Positions 54,802 to 63,071 of a stretch of 64,000 nucleotides of DNA are shown one piece after another (the first letter of the stretch is position 1; each line of letters opens with the position of its first letter). The DNA is taken from positions 4,154,001 through 4,218,000 of the forward strand of contig NZ_CP108100.1 in the NCBI RefSeq assembly GCF_036195045.1. Reading direction: 5' to 3'. The position numbers and the translations under genes were made by a program. Source of the stretch: Streptomyces sp. NBC_00236 (GTDB lineage: Bacteria; Actinomycetota; Actinomycetes; Streptomycetales; Streptomycetaceae). The notes under the pieces were generated by a model. That model was not told where the DNA came from. It was given only the letters and a program-made list of their open reading frames with translations, and made no database searches.

Positions 54802-55248
54802 TCACTGCTTCTTCGGGTTGTGGGTGGTCTCCTTCACGGGAAGGTCGACCTTCATGGGGCCGGCCTTCTCGAAGTGCAGTTCCACGGACACGGTCTCGCC
54901 CTGCTTGGGCTGCTGCTTGAGCTTCATGAACATGATGTGGTTTCCACCGCGTTCCAGATCCAGCTCACCGCCCGCGGGTACGTCGAAGGACGTCACCATG
55001 CGCATGGCCTGGTTCTTCGTCTCGTGGATCGTGACGTCGTCCGAGAGCGGACTGGTGACCGAGGTGAGGCGGTCGGAGCTGCCGCCGTCGTTCCGTACGA
55101 CGAGGAAGGCCGCGGCCATGTCGTTGACGGGCTGCGGCATGAACGCGCCCATGACCTTCAGCTCCGGTTTGCCGTCCGAGGAACACCCCGTCAGCGCCAG
55201 CCCGGTGGAGAGGGCCAGGACGCCGGCGAGGGTGGTGCGGCGGTTCAC
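54802..55248 (-). CDS. ecuC: Extracytoplasmic Cu(I) chaperone, PCu(A)C family lipoprotein
   Basis: A 148-residue lipoprotein with lipobox L-T-G-C at residues 19-22. The PCuAC Cu(I) site is complete: H in I-H-E-T, then M at about +10 (A-M-R-M), then H-x-M in G-N-H-I-M-F-M. The family hands Cu(I) to Sco and the CuA centre of cytochrome oxidase. The GTG start overlaps the stop of the Sco gene (GTGA), giving tight coupling. This order corresponds to ECuC-Sco of S. lividans. Confidence 0.93.
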   Translation of the reverse strand: MNRRTTLAGVLALSTGLALTGCSSDGKPELKVMGAFMPQPVNDMAAAFLVVRNDGGSSDRLTSVTSPLSDDVTIHETKNQAMRMVTSFDVPAGGELDLERGGNHIMFMKLKQQPKQGETVSVELHFEKAGPMKVDLPVKETTHNPKKQ

Positions 55249-55898
55249 GGCTTGTCCCCCTTGACCAGTTTGGGGAGATCCTTGGTGTAGTCGTCGGGAG
55301 TCGTGTCCTCGCTGTACAGCACGTAACCCTGGTCGGTCTTCGGGGAGAAGGCGATGACCTGGGAGCCGTGCATCGAGACGACCGTGCCGTCCTTCTCCTT
55401 CTTCGGAGCGTCGATACCGATGCCGATCTGCCGGGCGCCCGCCTGGATGGTCGGGAAGTCGCCGGTGAGACCGATGAAGGACGGGTCCTGGGCCTTGAGC
55501 CAGGAGCCCAGCGAGGCCGGGGTGTCCCGCTCCGGGTCGGTGGTGACGAAGACGACCTGGAGCTTCTCCTGGTCGGCCTTGGGGAGGGACTTCTTGGCGA
55601 TCGCGATGTTGCTCATGATGAGCGGGCAGACGTCGGGGCAGTTGGTGTAGCCGAAGTAGATGAGTGTCGGCTTGCCCTTGGTCTGCTCGCGCAGGTCGTA
55701 CTTCTTGCCGTGAGTGTCGGTCAGGACGAGATTCGGCTTGGTGAACGGCTGGTCGAGCACCGTCGCGGCCTGCGTCTTCGCCTCCACCGACACATCGGCG
55801 ATGGGCTTCTTGCTGTCGTTGTCACTGCCGCCACAGGCGGACAGGGTGAGCGCGGCCGCGGCGACGAGCGCCGCGGCCAGCACAGACTTCTTAACCAT
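55245..55898 (-). CDS. sco: Sco/SenC family copper metallochaperone
   Basis: A 217-residue lipoprotein (lipobox L-S-A-C) with a thioredoxin-like Sco domain. The Cu-binding C-P-D-V-C motif lies in Y-F-G-Y-T-N-C-P-D-V-C-P, and the distal His ligand in S-M-H-G-S. Sco delivers copper to CuA of cytochrome c oxidase and, in Streptomyces, is needed for development. The ATG at 55898 is preceded by AGGA; the frame is open to 56075. It is coupled to the PCuAC gene. Confidence 0.95.
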   Translation of the reverse strand: MVKKSVLAAALVAAAALTLSACGGSDNDSKKPIADVSVEAKTQAATVLDQPFTKPNLVLTDTHGKKYDLREQTKGKPTLIYFGYTNCPDVCPLIMSNIAIAKKSLPKADQEKLQVVFVTTDPERDTPASLGSWLKAQDPSFIGLTGDFPTIQAGARQIGIGIDAPKKEKDGTVVSMHGSQVIAFSPKTDQGYVLYSEDTTPDDYTKDLPKLVKGDKP

Positions 55899-55977
55899 GG
55901 AGCACTGTTCCTGATGGGTCGGTGGAGCGGGTGGGACTGGCGGATGGGACGTGTGCGTGGGACTGGTGCACGGACGT

Positions 55978-56721
55978 TCAGGCGGTACGGCGACGGCCGG
56001 CCAGGACGCCGAAGGCGACGCCCGCGACGCCGATGACGATGCCGACGATGCCGAGCACACGGGCCGTGGTGTCACTGGAGGAGGCCGCCGAGGCCGCCGT
56101 CTGCTCGTCCTTCGCGTGGTCGTCCGTGGCGTTCTTGTCGGCGGAGTCCGAGCCGGAGGCGGCGGTGGCGCCGTGCGCGTCCTCGGCGGCCGCGGTCAGC
56201 TTGAGGACCGGGGCGGGGCTCTCGGGCTCCTCCGCGCCCTCCTTCTGCTCCTCGATCCAGCGCACGACTTCCTTGTTGTCGTACGTCTGGATGGCCTTGA
56301 ACACCAGCTGGTCGGCATCCTCCGGGAGCTGCCCGACCGAGAGCGGGAACTGCTGGAAGCGGCCGGGCTCGATCTTGCTGCCGGCCGCGGTCCAGGTGAC
56401 CTTGGACACGGCTTCGTTGATCTTCTTGCCGTGCATGTCGAGCGGCTTGGCCAGCTTGCTGGTGGTCACCTTGATGTCCCAGCCGGGCACGGGCTGCGGC
56501 ATGACGGATGCCAGCGGGTGGTCGGTGGGGAAGTTGACTTCGAGCTTGGTCGTCGCGGAGTCGTCGCGCTCGTTGGGGACCTTGAAGTTGATGACGGCGT
56601 AACCGCCCTTGGCGGCCTCGCCCTGCGGCTGGACGCTGACGTGGGCCGAGGCCGTACCGGCGAGGATCAGCACGGTGGACGCGGCGACGCCGCCGGCGAG
56701 AGCGATGCGGGAAACGTTCAT
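55978..56721 (-). CDS. YcnI family (DUF1775) copper-associated protein
   Basis: A 247-residue secreted, membrane-anchored protein. A signal peptide (about residues 1-26) ends in A-S-A-H-V; the mature N-terminal His is the copper ligand of YcnI. The DUF1775 domain spans about 27-150. An acidic, Ala/Asp-rich linker and a C-terminal helix with R-R-R-T-A follow. The ATG at 56721 (M-N-V-S-R-I) is chosen over a GTG at 56733. It lies upstream of sco with a 79-base gap. Confidence 0.92.
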   Translation of the reverse strand: MNVSRIALAGGVAASTVLILAGTASAHVSVQPQGEAAKGGYAVINFKVPNERDDSATTKLEVNFPTDHPLASVMPQPVPGWDIKVTTSKLAKPLDMHGKKINEAVSKVTWTAAGSKIEPGRFQQFPLSVGQLPEDADQLVFKAIQTYDNKEVVRWIEEQKEGAEEPESPAPVLKLTAAAEDAHGATAASGSDSADKNATDDHAKDEQTAASAASSSDTTARVLGIVGIVIGVAGVAFGVLAGRRRTA

Positions 56722-56886
56722 GGCAGGGATCACTCCACAGATGCACGAAGGAAGGGTGCTCCGGCGCGCGGGTGCGCGACGGGTCGCGACACCTCTTCCT
56801 CACGAGCGGCGTGCGTACGAGAACCCGTACCGGCACCGCGAGGGTGCGTGGCAGGGGCGCGCGGGCATCGCTTGGAGGGCGTCGCG

Positions 56887-57690
56887 TCAGGCTGCGAGGG
56901 TGAATACGGAGGGCGGCCCGCGCCTGATCACCATGTGCTGCAAGGGATCCCCGGTGGCCGGGGGCGGTGCGTCCGCCGCGGTACGGGAGATACGCGGCCC
57001 GGTCGTCGGCCCGCCGGGAAGCCCCGCGCGCAGCGCGGCCACGAGGACGAGCGCGGCGCGCAACGCCCGCAGCCGTGCCCCGGCCGCCACCTGCTGGGCG
57101 CCGTGGAGCGACAGCCGGGCGAGGCGGAAGAGAGCGACCTCGCCGCGCCGCAGCAGCCAGCCGGCGGCCAGCGCGGCCAGCAGATGGCCGAGCACCATGG
57201 GAAGGTCCGGCAGCATCCCGGCAAAGCCGGCCGGACCGGTGGAAGGGGCGGCCGCCAGGTGCTGATGGGCCTGGCCGGTCACCGATGCCGGGTCGATGCC
57301 CGCGGTGGTGACGATGTGGTGGGCGTCGGCGGCGTTCAACCGTTCGGGCCCGGCGCCGCAGACGAGGTTCGCCGCGAACCGGATCAGCGCGTCCTCGCCG
57401 GCCGGTACCCGGGGCGAGGCGGTGTGCGTACCCACGCCGAAGAGCGTGTGCAGGACCAGCTGTCCGCCGGCCAGGGCGGCGGCGATGGACGGCAGTGAGC
57501 GTTCGCGTCCGGCGAGGGGGGCCGTCACCGCGAGGATCCCGAGGAATCCGGCGAGCAGCGTCCACCAGGGGACCGTCGCACAGGCCGCCAGCGCGTGCCC
57601 GGCCGCGGACAACGCGACACAGACCGCGGCGAACACCGCGGCCCTCGACAGCCGCATACCGGCTCCGGCGCGTCCCACAGACGTAGTCAT
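56887..57690 (-). CDS. Conserved membrane protein of the copper cluster
   Basis: A 267-residue membrane protein with four or five hydrophobic segments, a T-H-T-A-S-P-R-V-P-A-G loop and an A-D-A-H-H-I-V-T segment with paired His that could bind metal. It has a basic, Pro-rich C-terminus. I do not recognise a named family with certainty. It is the first gene upstream of ycnI, 165 bases away on the same strand, so a role in copper handling is inferred from position only. The ATG at 57690 is taken. Confidence 0.75.
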   Translation of the reverse strand: MTTSVGRAGAGMRLSRAAVFAAVCVALSAAGHALAACATVPWWTLLAGFLGILAVTAPLAGRERSLPSIAAALAGGQLVLHTLFGVGTHTASPRVPAGEDALIRFAANLVCGAGPERLNAADAHHIVTTAGIDPASVTGQAHQHLAAAPSTGPAGFAGMLPDLPMVLGHLLAALAAGWLLRRGEVALFRLARLSLHGAQQVAAGARLRALRAALVLVAALRAGLPGGPTTGPRISRTAADAPPPATGDPLQHMVIRRGPPSVFTLAA

Positions 57691-57751
57691 GGCCGAGACA
57701 TCATCCCACTGCACCCCCCGCCCCCGTACGGCAGGTCCGGAAGGTCGTCTT

Positions 57752-57767
57752 CCGCCCGAATGGGCGG
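57752..57767. promoter_or_regulatory. Short dyad in the divergent gap 57691-57947
   Basis: CCGCCC-gaat-GGGCGG lies between the copper-cluster membrane gene and the ATP-binding protein gene. It is weak; no clear promoter hexamers were found in the rest of the gap. Confidence 0.35.
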
Positions 57768-57947
57768 GAGCCGGGCCGTTCGGACCGGTTACGGACGGGG
57801 CAGAACGGTCGTGTGGGCCGGGGATGCACAGGTGTGGCGAATACGGGTATCCGCCGAATGAGCGGTCTCACACCCCGCCCGTGCTTACGAACGGCCTCGG
57901 GCGGCAATACGTATCGGTATGTCGAGCCGCAGCCAGGAGGCTGGAGC

Positions 57948-58544
57948 ATGAGCATCTGGTGGTCACTCCATTTGCGGCGCGAAGCTGCGAGCGTTCCGCT
58001 CGCCCGACGGTTCCTGCTGGGCACGATGGAATCAGCGGGCGTGGACCCGGACATCTCCTTCGACCTGTCGCTCGCCCTGAGCGAAGCCTGTGCCAACGCC
58101 GTCGAACACGGCGGGACACACGGAGACCCGGGCGATGGGGCGGAGACCTGGGAAGCCTGGGAGGAGCCGTCCGGTACTGCCAGCGGGCAGTACCGGGTCA
58201 CCGCGTATCTGGACGGCGAGAAATGCCGTATCGAAGTCGCCGATTCCGGACCGGGGTTCCCCGCGAGGCGCGCACTTCGCACTGCCGCACAGCAACACGA
58301 AGCAGAGCAGCACCACGAGCCGGAGCTGCACGACGCACCGCAGCCGTACACAGCCAAGCAGCAGTACCCACCGCAGTACGCCGAGCACCCGCCGCTCACC
58401 GCTGAGGACGGGCGGGGGCTGTGTCTCATCGAGCAGCTCGCCGATCACGTTCACTTCGGCAACCGGCCGGGGCACGGCGGGGCGGTGGTGAGTTTCGACA
58501 AGGTCCTGAAATGGCGGGAGGGCGCCCTGCTCATGGCCTCCTGA
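57948..58544 (+). CDS. HATPase_c ATP-binding protein, anti-sigma-factor-like
   Basis: A 198-residue GHKL-ATPase domain protein of the RsbW/SpoIIAB-like group so common in Streptomyces. The N-box is L-A-L-S-E-A-C-A-N-A-V-E-H-G, G1 is V-A-D-S-G-P-G-F, and G2 is G-R-G-L-C-L-I-E-Q-L-A-D. Between G1 and G2 lies an unusual Gln/His/Tyr-rich low-complexity insert of about 45 residues (about 112-155). AGGAGG precedes the ATG at 57948. Its partner sigma or anti-anti-sigma factor is not nearby; the PP2C gene at 60169 is a possible partner. Confidence 0.88.
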   Translation: MSIWWSLHLRREAASVPLARRFLLGTMESAGVDPDISFDLSLALSEACANAVEHGGTHGDPGDGAETWEAWEEPSGTASGQYRVTAYLDGEKCRIEVADSGPGFPARRALRTAAQQHEAEQHHEPELHDAPQPYTAKQQYPPQYAEHPPLTAEDGRGLCLIEQLADHVHFGNRPGHGGAVVSFDKVLKWREGALLMAS

Positions 58545-58558
58545 GCAGGGCGCCCTCC
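58517..58558. terminator. Bidirectional terminator embedded in the end of the ATPase gene
   Basis: A perfect 17-bp stem (58517-58533 with 58542-58558) with an 8-base loop. The right arm begins at the TGA stop of the plus-strand gene, and the structure also serves the convergent aminopeptidase gene. Confidence 0.85.
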
Positions 58559-58581
58559 GGCGCGCGGTACGGGGCGGGCGG

Positions 58582-60045
58582 TCAGCCCTTGAGCCGGGCC
58601 ATCCACGCCTCGACCTCGTCGGCCTGCCGCGGCAGCTTGTCCGAGAGGTTCCGGTTGCCGTCCTCGGTGACGAGGATGTCGTCCTCGATCCGGACGCCGA
58701 TGCCGCGGTACTCCTCGGGCACGGTCAGGTCGTCGGCCTGGAAGTAGAGACCGGGCTCCACGGTGAGGCAGACGCCGGGCTCCAGCGTCCCGTCGACGTA
58801 CGACTCGGTCCGCGCGGCGGCGCAGTCGTGGACGTCCATGCCGAGCATGTGACCGGTGCCGTGCAGCGTCCAGCGGCGCTGGAGCCCCAGCTCCAGGACC
58901 TCGTCCACGGTCCGGTCGCCGAGCAGGCCCCACTCGACGAGCTTCTCGGCGAGCACGCGCTGAGCGGCGTCGTGGAAGTCGCGGAAGCCCGCGCCGGGCT
59001 TCACCGCGGCGATGCCGGCCTCCTGCGCCTCGTACACCGCGTCGTAGATCTTCCGCTGCAGCGGCGTGAACGTGCCGTTGATGGGAAGCGTGCGGGTCAC
59101 GTCGGCGGTGTAGAGGTCGTTGGTCTCCACGCCGGCGTCGAGCAGCAGCAGTTCGCCCGAGCGAACCGCGCCGTCGTTGCGTACCCAGTGCAGGGTGGTG
59201 GCGTGCGGGCCGGCGGCGCAGATCGAGCCGTAGCCGATGTCGTTGCCCTCGATACGGGCGCGGAGGAAGAACGTTCCCTCGATGTAGCGTTCGCTCGTCG
59301 CCTCGGCCTTGTCGAGGACCTTCACGACGTCCTCGAAGCCGCGCGCGGTGATGTCGCAGGCCTTCTGCAGCTCCGCGATCTCGAAGGCGTCCTTGACCAG
59401 ACGTGCCTCGGAGACGAAGACACGCAGTTCCTCGTCGCGCTCCGCGGTGACCTTGTCGGTGAGCGCGGCCTCGATGCCGGCGTCGTGCCCGCGGACGTTG
59501 CGGACCGGGCCCGTGGCCTCGGCCAGCGCGGCGGGCAGCTCGCGGACGTCCTTCGCCGGAATGCCGAGCAGCTTCTCGGCCTCGGTGAGGGAGTGACGGC
59601 GGCCGACCCACAGCTCGCCCTGGCCGTCGAGCCAGAACTCGCCGTTCTCCCGGTCGGAACGCGGCAGCAGGTAGACGGTCGCCTCGTGGCCGTCGCCCTT
59701 CGGCTCCAGGACGAGGACGCCGTCCTGCGTCTGGTCGCCGGTGAGATACGCGTACTCGGTGGAGGCACGGAAGGCGTACTCGGTGTCATTGGACCGCGTC
59801 TTCAGCCGGCCGGCCGGGATGACCAGCCGCTCGCCCGGGAAGCGCGCCGAGAGCGCGGCGCGGCGGTCGGCGGTGTGCGCGGCCTGGGCGATCGGCTCCA
59901 GGCCGTGCAGCTCGGTGTCGGCCCAACCGGACTTCATGCTCGCGGCGAGCTCATCGGAGACGCCCGGGTACAGGCCGTTCTTCCGCTGCTTGACCGGCTC
60001 TGCCTCTTCGGTCTCCGGGTTCTCCGGGGTGAGCTCCTCAGACAC
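58582..60045 (-). CDS. pepP: Xaa-Pro aminopeptidase (aminopeptidase P, M24B)
   Basis: A 487-residue aminopeptidase P. A Glu-rich lead and an N-terminal creatinase-like domain (about 60-215) precede the pita-bread catalytic domain. All five metal ligands are visible: the Asp pair in L-L-L-L-D-A-G-V-E and T-A-D-V-T-R-T, the His in H-G-T-G-H-M-L-G-M-D-V-H-D, then Glu in V-E-P-G-L-Y and Glu in R-I-E-D-D. It removes an N-terminal residue preceding proline. The start is the GTG at 60045 after AAGGAGAG; the frame is open to 60084. Confidence 0.95.
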   Translation of the reverse strand: MSEELTPENPETEEAEPVKQRKNGLYPGVSDELAASMKSGWADTELHGLEPIAQAAHTADRRAALSARFPGERLVIPAGRLKTRSNDTEYAFRASTEYAYLTGDQTQDGVLVLEPKGDGHEATVYLLPRSDRENGEFWLDGQGELWVGRRHSLTEAEKLLGIPAKDVRELPAALAEATGPVRNVRGHDAGIEAALTDKVTAERDEELRVFVSEARLVKDAFEIAELQKACDITARGFEDVVKVLDKAEATSERYIEGTFFLRARIEGNDIGYGSICAAGPHATTLHWVRNDGAVRSGELLLLDAGVETNDLYTADVTRTLPINGTFTPLQRKIYDAVYEAQEAGIAAVKPGAGFRDFHDAAQRVLAEKLVEWGLLGDRTVDEVLELGLQRRWTLHGTGHMLGMDVHDCAAARTESYVDGTLEPGVCLTVEPGLYFQADDLTVPEEYRGIGVRIEDDILVTEDGNRNLSDKLPRQADEVEAWMARLKG

Positions 60046-60168
60046 GACTTGTCTCTCCTTGATACGACACTGGACCCCCTCCATCGTACGGGCGTACGGA
60101 AGGGGGCCCAGGGCCGGAAGACCTCTTACACAGGATGGTCCGCCCGCTACCGGCGGGCGCGGGGCGGC

Positions 60169-61656
60169 TCAGTCGAAGCGTGCCGCGAGCAGGACCACGT
60201 CCTCGGTGCAGTCGCCCCGGTCGATCCCGTCGGGCAGCACGGTGCGCACCACATGGTCGGCGACCGATCCGGCGTCGTGCCGCAGCGCCCTCGGGACGCT
60301 CGCCGCGGCCGAATGGAGCCGTGCGAACGCCCGGTCCATCGAGTCACCGGCGCGACGCAGCAGACCGTCGGTGTACAGCAGGACCGTCTCGCCGGGCGCC
60401 GGGGCGATCTCCACGCTCGGCGCCTCCCAGCACGCGAGCATGCCGAGGGGAGCGGAGAGGGTCGTCTCGACGAACTCGGTGCGCCGGTCGCCGACGATCA
60501 GCGGCGGAGTGTGCCCGGCACCGGCCAGCAGGATCTTGCGGCGCGCGGGCTCGCAGTAGGCGAAGAGCGCGGTCGCGGAACGGGCCGGCTCGGTCAGCCG
60601 CATCAGGAGTTCGAGATCGGAGAGCACGGCGACCGGATCCTCGCCCTCCATCACCGCGTACGCCCGCAGGCCTGCGCGCAGCCGGCCCATGGCGGCCAGG
60701 GCGCTGGGCCCGGAGCCGCCGACCGAACCCACGGAGAGACCGAGCGCTCCTTCCGGCAGCGCCAGCGCGTCGTACCAGTCGCTGCCGCTCTGCGCCGCGG
60801 CGTGATGGCGCACGGCCAGCTGTACGCCGGGGACGCGGGGCAGCCGGCTGGGCAGGAGTTCCTCGGCGATGGTGGCGACGTCGGTCCTGGCCCGCTCCAG
60901 TTCCAGCAGCCGGGCCAGGTGTTCGGAGGCGTACCCGGCGTACAGGCCGACGAGGTGGCGCTGGCGTTCGAGCGGCTCGGCGGGTTCGTCGTAGAGCCAG
61001 ACCGCGGCGGCGAGCCGGCCGGTCCGCTCGGTGGTGAGCGGCAGCGCGTAACTGGCGGCGTAGCCCAGGCGGGCGGCGACCTCGCGCCTGCGGGGGTCCA
61101 GGCTGGTGTCGCCGAGCAGATCAGGGGTGGTCAGCGGGCCGTCGGCGTTCGGCAGACCTTCAAGGATGCGGCCGTAGGAGGTGGCACTCCGCGGAACCGT
61201 CTCGATCTGGCCGAGCTCCGCGTGGGCCAGCCCGAGACCGATGGTGCTGACGGGGCCGCGGCGGTCGGACGGCTCGAAGGCGATCAGCCCGCGACGGGCG
61301 CCGACGAGCGCGGCCCCGGCGTCGAGCAGCTCGTGCAGGGCGTCGTCGAGGGTGCTGGTTCTGGCCAGCCGTTCGGTGAGCTCGTGCAGCGTCGTGAGGT
61401 CGGAGACCCAGCCCGCCAGACGGTCCTGGATGAAGGCGCCGGGCGCGGCCGGCACCTCGGAGAGAGGCCCGGCAGTGTGCGCCGAAACCTGAACTGTGGG
61501 ATCGATTCCAGCCACTTTCGGCAGGTGTGGGGCGCTCATGGTCGCCGGCTTTCCGACTGGTTTGTTTCGTCGAATAGCATCGCAAACCCCCATGTCATTC
61601 TGCGCCGCTATCAGTGCATCCACATGTACACGCACAAGTAAGGCGATGTCCAGCAT
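60169..61656 (-). CDS. GAF-domain PP2C (SpoIIE-type) phosphatase with a TTA codon
   Basis: A 495-residue protein. The N-terminal lead is about 75 residues, a GAF domain covers about 85-250, and a SpoIIE/PP2C serine phosphatase domain covers about 265-490. The usual D-x-x-G metal motif appears as G-S-D-W-Y-D, while the second aspartate region reads V-G-S-V-G-G-S-G, so one Asp of the canonical G-D-V-x-G is replaced by Ser; activity needs testing. Later motifs G-A-G-H and L-L-Y-T-D-G-L are intact. Start: ATG at 61656 (M-L-D-I); codon 6 is TTA (61639-61641), predicting bldA dependence. M-S-A-P-H-L-P at residue 40 is a later alternative start. Confidence 0.88.
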   Translation of the reverse strand: MLDIALLVRVHVDALIAAQNDMGVCDAIRRNKPVGKPATMSAPHLPKVAGIDPTVQVSAHTAGPLSEVPAAPGAFIQDRLAGWVSDLTTLHELTERLARTSTLDDALHELLDAGAALVGARRGLIAFEPSDRRGPVSTIGLGLAHAELGQIETVPRSATSYGRILEGLPNADGPLTTPDLLGDTSLDPRRREVAARLGYAASYALPLTTERTGRLAAAVWLYDEPAEPLERQRHLVGLYAGYASEHLARLLELERARTDVATIAEELLPSRLPRVPGVQLAVRHHAAAQSGSDWYDALALPEGALGLSVGSVGGSGPSALAAMGRLRAGLRAYAVMEGEDPVAVLSDLELLMRLTEPARSATALFAYCEPARRKILLAGAGHTPPLIVGDRRTEFVETTLSAPLGMLACWEAPSVEIAPAPGETVLLYTDGLLRRAGDSMDRAFARLHSAAASVPRALRHDAGSVADHVVRTVLPDGIDRGDCTEDVVLLAARFD

Positions 61657-61750
61657 TGTCCCCACGGGATTTGTGGTGTCCGTGGGGTGAGTAACTTGGC
61701 CAAAAAATGCACCATGCGGCAGTCATTTGCGGTCGACTGAGGGTGCTCGA

Positions 61751-61767
61751 CCGGGGGTTGCCCCCGG
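61751..61767. promoter_or_regulatory. Hairpin in the 61657-62137 intergenic region
   Basis: CCGGGGG-TTG-CCCCCGG, a perfect 7-bp stem with a 3-base loop, lies about 95 bases upstream of the PP2C start. The rest of the 481-base divergent gap has an ACACGTGT palindrome (about 62070) and CACAC...GTGTG ends before the prim-pol-like gene, but no firm promoter. Confidence 0.45.
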
Positions 61768-62137
61768 GTGAAGTGCCAGGGGGAGCGTCATTCCGGGCAT
61801 GCTGGGTACGTAAATCGGTAGATGGCAGGAGACGGTTCCGACCGCCTCCGGAACCTGGCAGCGGGCCCGGACGTCCTCACCTGTGACGGCCACGCCCCAC
61901 CCCCGAGTGGCGGGGTCGTACGACGGACGGCAGGCGCGGCGCGCGCCCTGCACCTCGCGACATTCTCGACTGGAACCGGCTCGATTCGGCTCAGCACAGC
62001 TCAGGCTCGGTATCGACGACCAACCCGTACCGCAGGCTCGACGAGCATGTACACACAGTGAAGTTCCGCACACGTGTTGTGACGCGCGCGTGGTGTGATG
62101 TGGACCCTCGGCGTTCAACGGAAAGGAACGAGCGCTC

Positions 62138-62860
62138 ATGCGCGAGATCCTCGGAAGGCGACGCAGGCTCCGGCTGGGACGCAGGGGCGGGACCGCCCGG
62201 CTCGACGCAGCCCTGACTTGTGCCACCGCATGGCAGTGGCCCGTGCTCCCGGGGGTGGGCCTCCAGGCGGCCGGCGGCCGTGGTGAGCGCGGCCGTGGCT
62301 GCGCCTGTCCCGACCCCGAGTGCGCCGTTCCCGGCGCGCACCCCTTCGATCCCGGACTGCTCGCCGCTACCACCGACGCCCGGATGGTGCGCTGGTGGTG
62401 GACGAACCGCCCCACCGCGCCGCTCCTGCTGGCCACGGGCGGGCGTGCGCCGTGTGCGCTGAGCCTGCCGGCGGTGGCCGGGGCCCGCGCACTGGCGGAA
62501 CTCGACCGGATGGGCATGAGGCTGGGCCCCGTGGTGGCGACGCCGACCCGGTGGTCGCTGTTGGTCGCTCCGTACACGCTCGAACGGCTCGGTGAACTGC
62601 TGCACGCGCAGGACTGGGTGCCCAGTTCGTTGCGTTTCCACGGCGAGGGTGGCTATCTCGTCCTTCCGCCGTCGGAGATCGGCACGGGGCAGGTGCGCTG
62701 GGAGCGGGCGCCGGAGCGGGTGTCCCGGCAGGGCTCCGGTGGCGGGGCGCAGGTCCGGGCGGTGGCGTCGCCGTGGCTGCCGGAGGTGGGGGCGCTTCTG
62801 GACGCGCTGGTCGAGGCGAGCAACAGCGCCCCGGACGGCGGAAGCCGGCTCGCCTACTGA
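62138..62860 (+). CDS. Bifunctional primase/polymerase N-terminal-domain-like protein
   Basis: A 240-residue protein resembling the stand-alone streptomycete "bifunctional DNA primase/polymerase" proteins. It has the W-P-V-L-P-G-V opening, a C-x-C-x4-C-x3-G-A-H-P segment (C-A-C-P-D-P-E-C-A-V-P-G-A-H-P), then W-W-W-T-N-R-P-T-A-P-L. The acidic catalytic residues of active prim-pols (the D-x-D pair) are not evident, so it may be non-catalytic. AAAGGAA precedes the ATG. It is divergent from the PP2C gene. Confidence 0.8.
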   Translation: MREILGRRRRLRLGRRGGTARLDAALTCATAWQWPVLPGVGLQAAGGRGERGRGCACPDPECAVPGAHPFDPGLLAATTDARMVRWWWTNRPTAPLLLATGGRAPCALSLPAVAGARALAELDRMGMRLGPVVATPTRWSLLVAPYTLERLGELLHAQDWVPSSLRFHGEGGYLVLPPSEIGTGQVRWERAPERVSRQGSGGGAQVRAVASPWLPEVGALLDALVEASNSAPDGGSRLAY

Positions 62861-62883
62861 GCTGCGGGCTGCCGGGCGGTGGG

Positions 62884-62942
62884 CTTCTTCGCCCGTTCTT
62901 CGTCCGTTTCCTCGTCCGCTGCTTCGCCCGTTTCTTCGCGCG
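62884..62942. repeat. Pyrimidine-rich 11-12-bp tandem repeat
   Basis: Five units of the pattern TTCTTCGCCCG (starting at 62884, 62896, 62907, 62919 and 62931) stand directly after the prim-pol-like gene, with strong C/T bias on the plus strand. Confidence 0.8.
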
Positions 62943-63006
62943 CCGTCATTACCGAGCGCTGTCGGCTCCCTGGCGTATCACTTCGGGGCGAGGCGATCGG
63001 CAGGGT

Positions 63007-63071
63007 CCGTTTCGGTCATTCCGTGCGGGCCGTTTCGGTCATGCAAAGTCTGCCGGTGCAAAGTCCGTCGG
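63007..63071. repeat. Direct repeats in the non-coding stretch 62861-63578
   Basis: CCGTTTCGGTCAT occurs exactly at 63007-63019 and 63030-63042. A 15-base unit, TGCAAAGTC-YGYCGG, repeats in tandem at 63042-63056 and 63057-63071. Further on, a TTTCGC-G-GCGAAA dyad lies at about 63139. The 718-base gap has lower GC and no codon structure; I see no supported gene in it. Confidence 0.7.

Noticed and set aside
58828..61641. A 937-codon open frame on the plus strand
   Set aside because: It lies antisense to aminopeptidase P and the PP2C gene, both with clear motifs. Long antisense frames are normal in very GC-rich coding DNA.
61822..62061. A 79-codon frame upstream of the prim-pol-like gene
   Set aside because: No ribosome site, low-complexity product, and lower codon bias than its neighbours.
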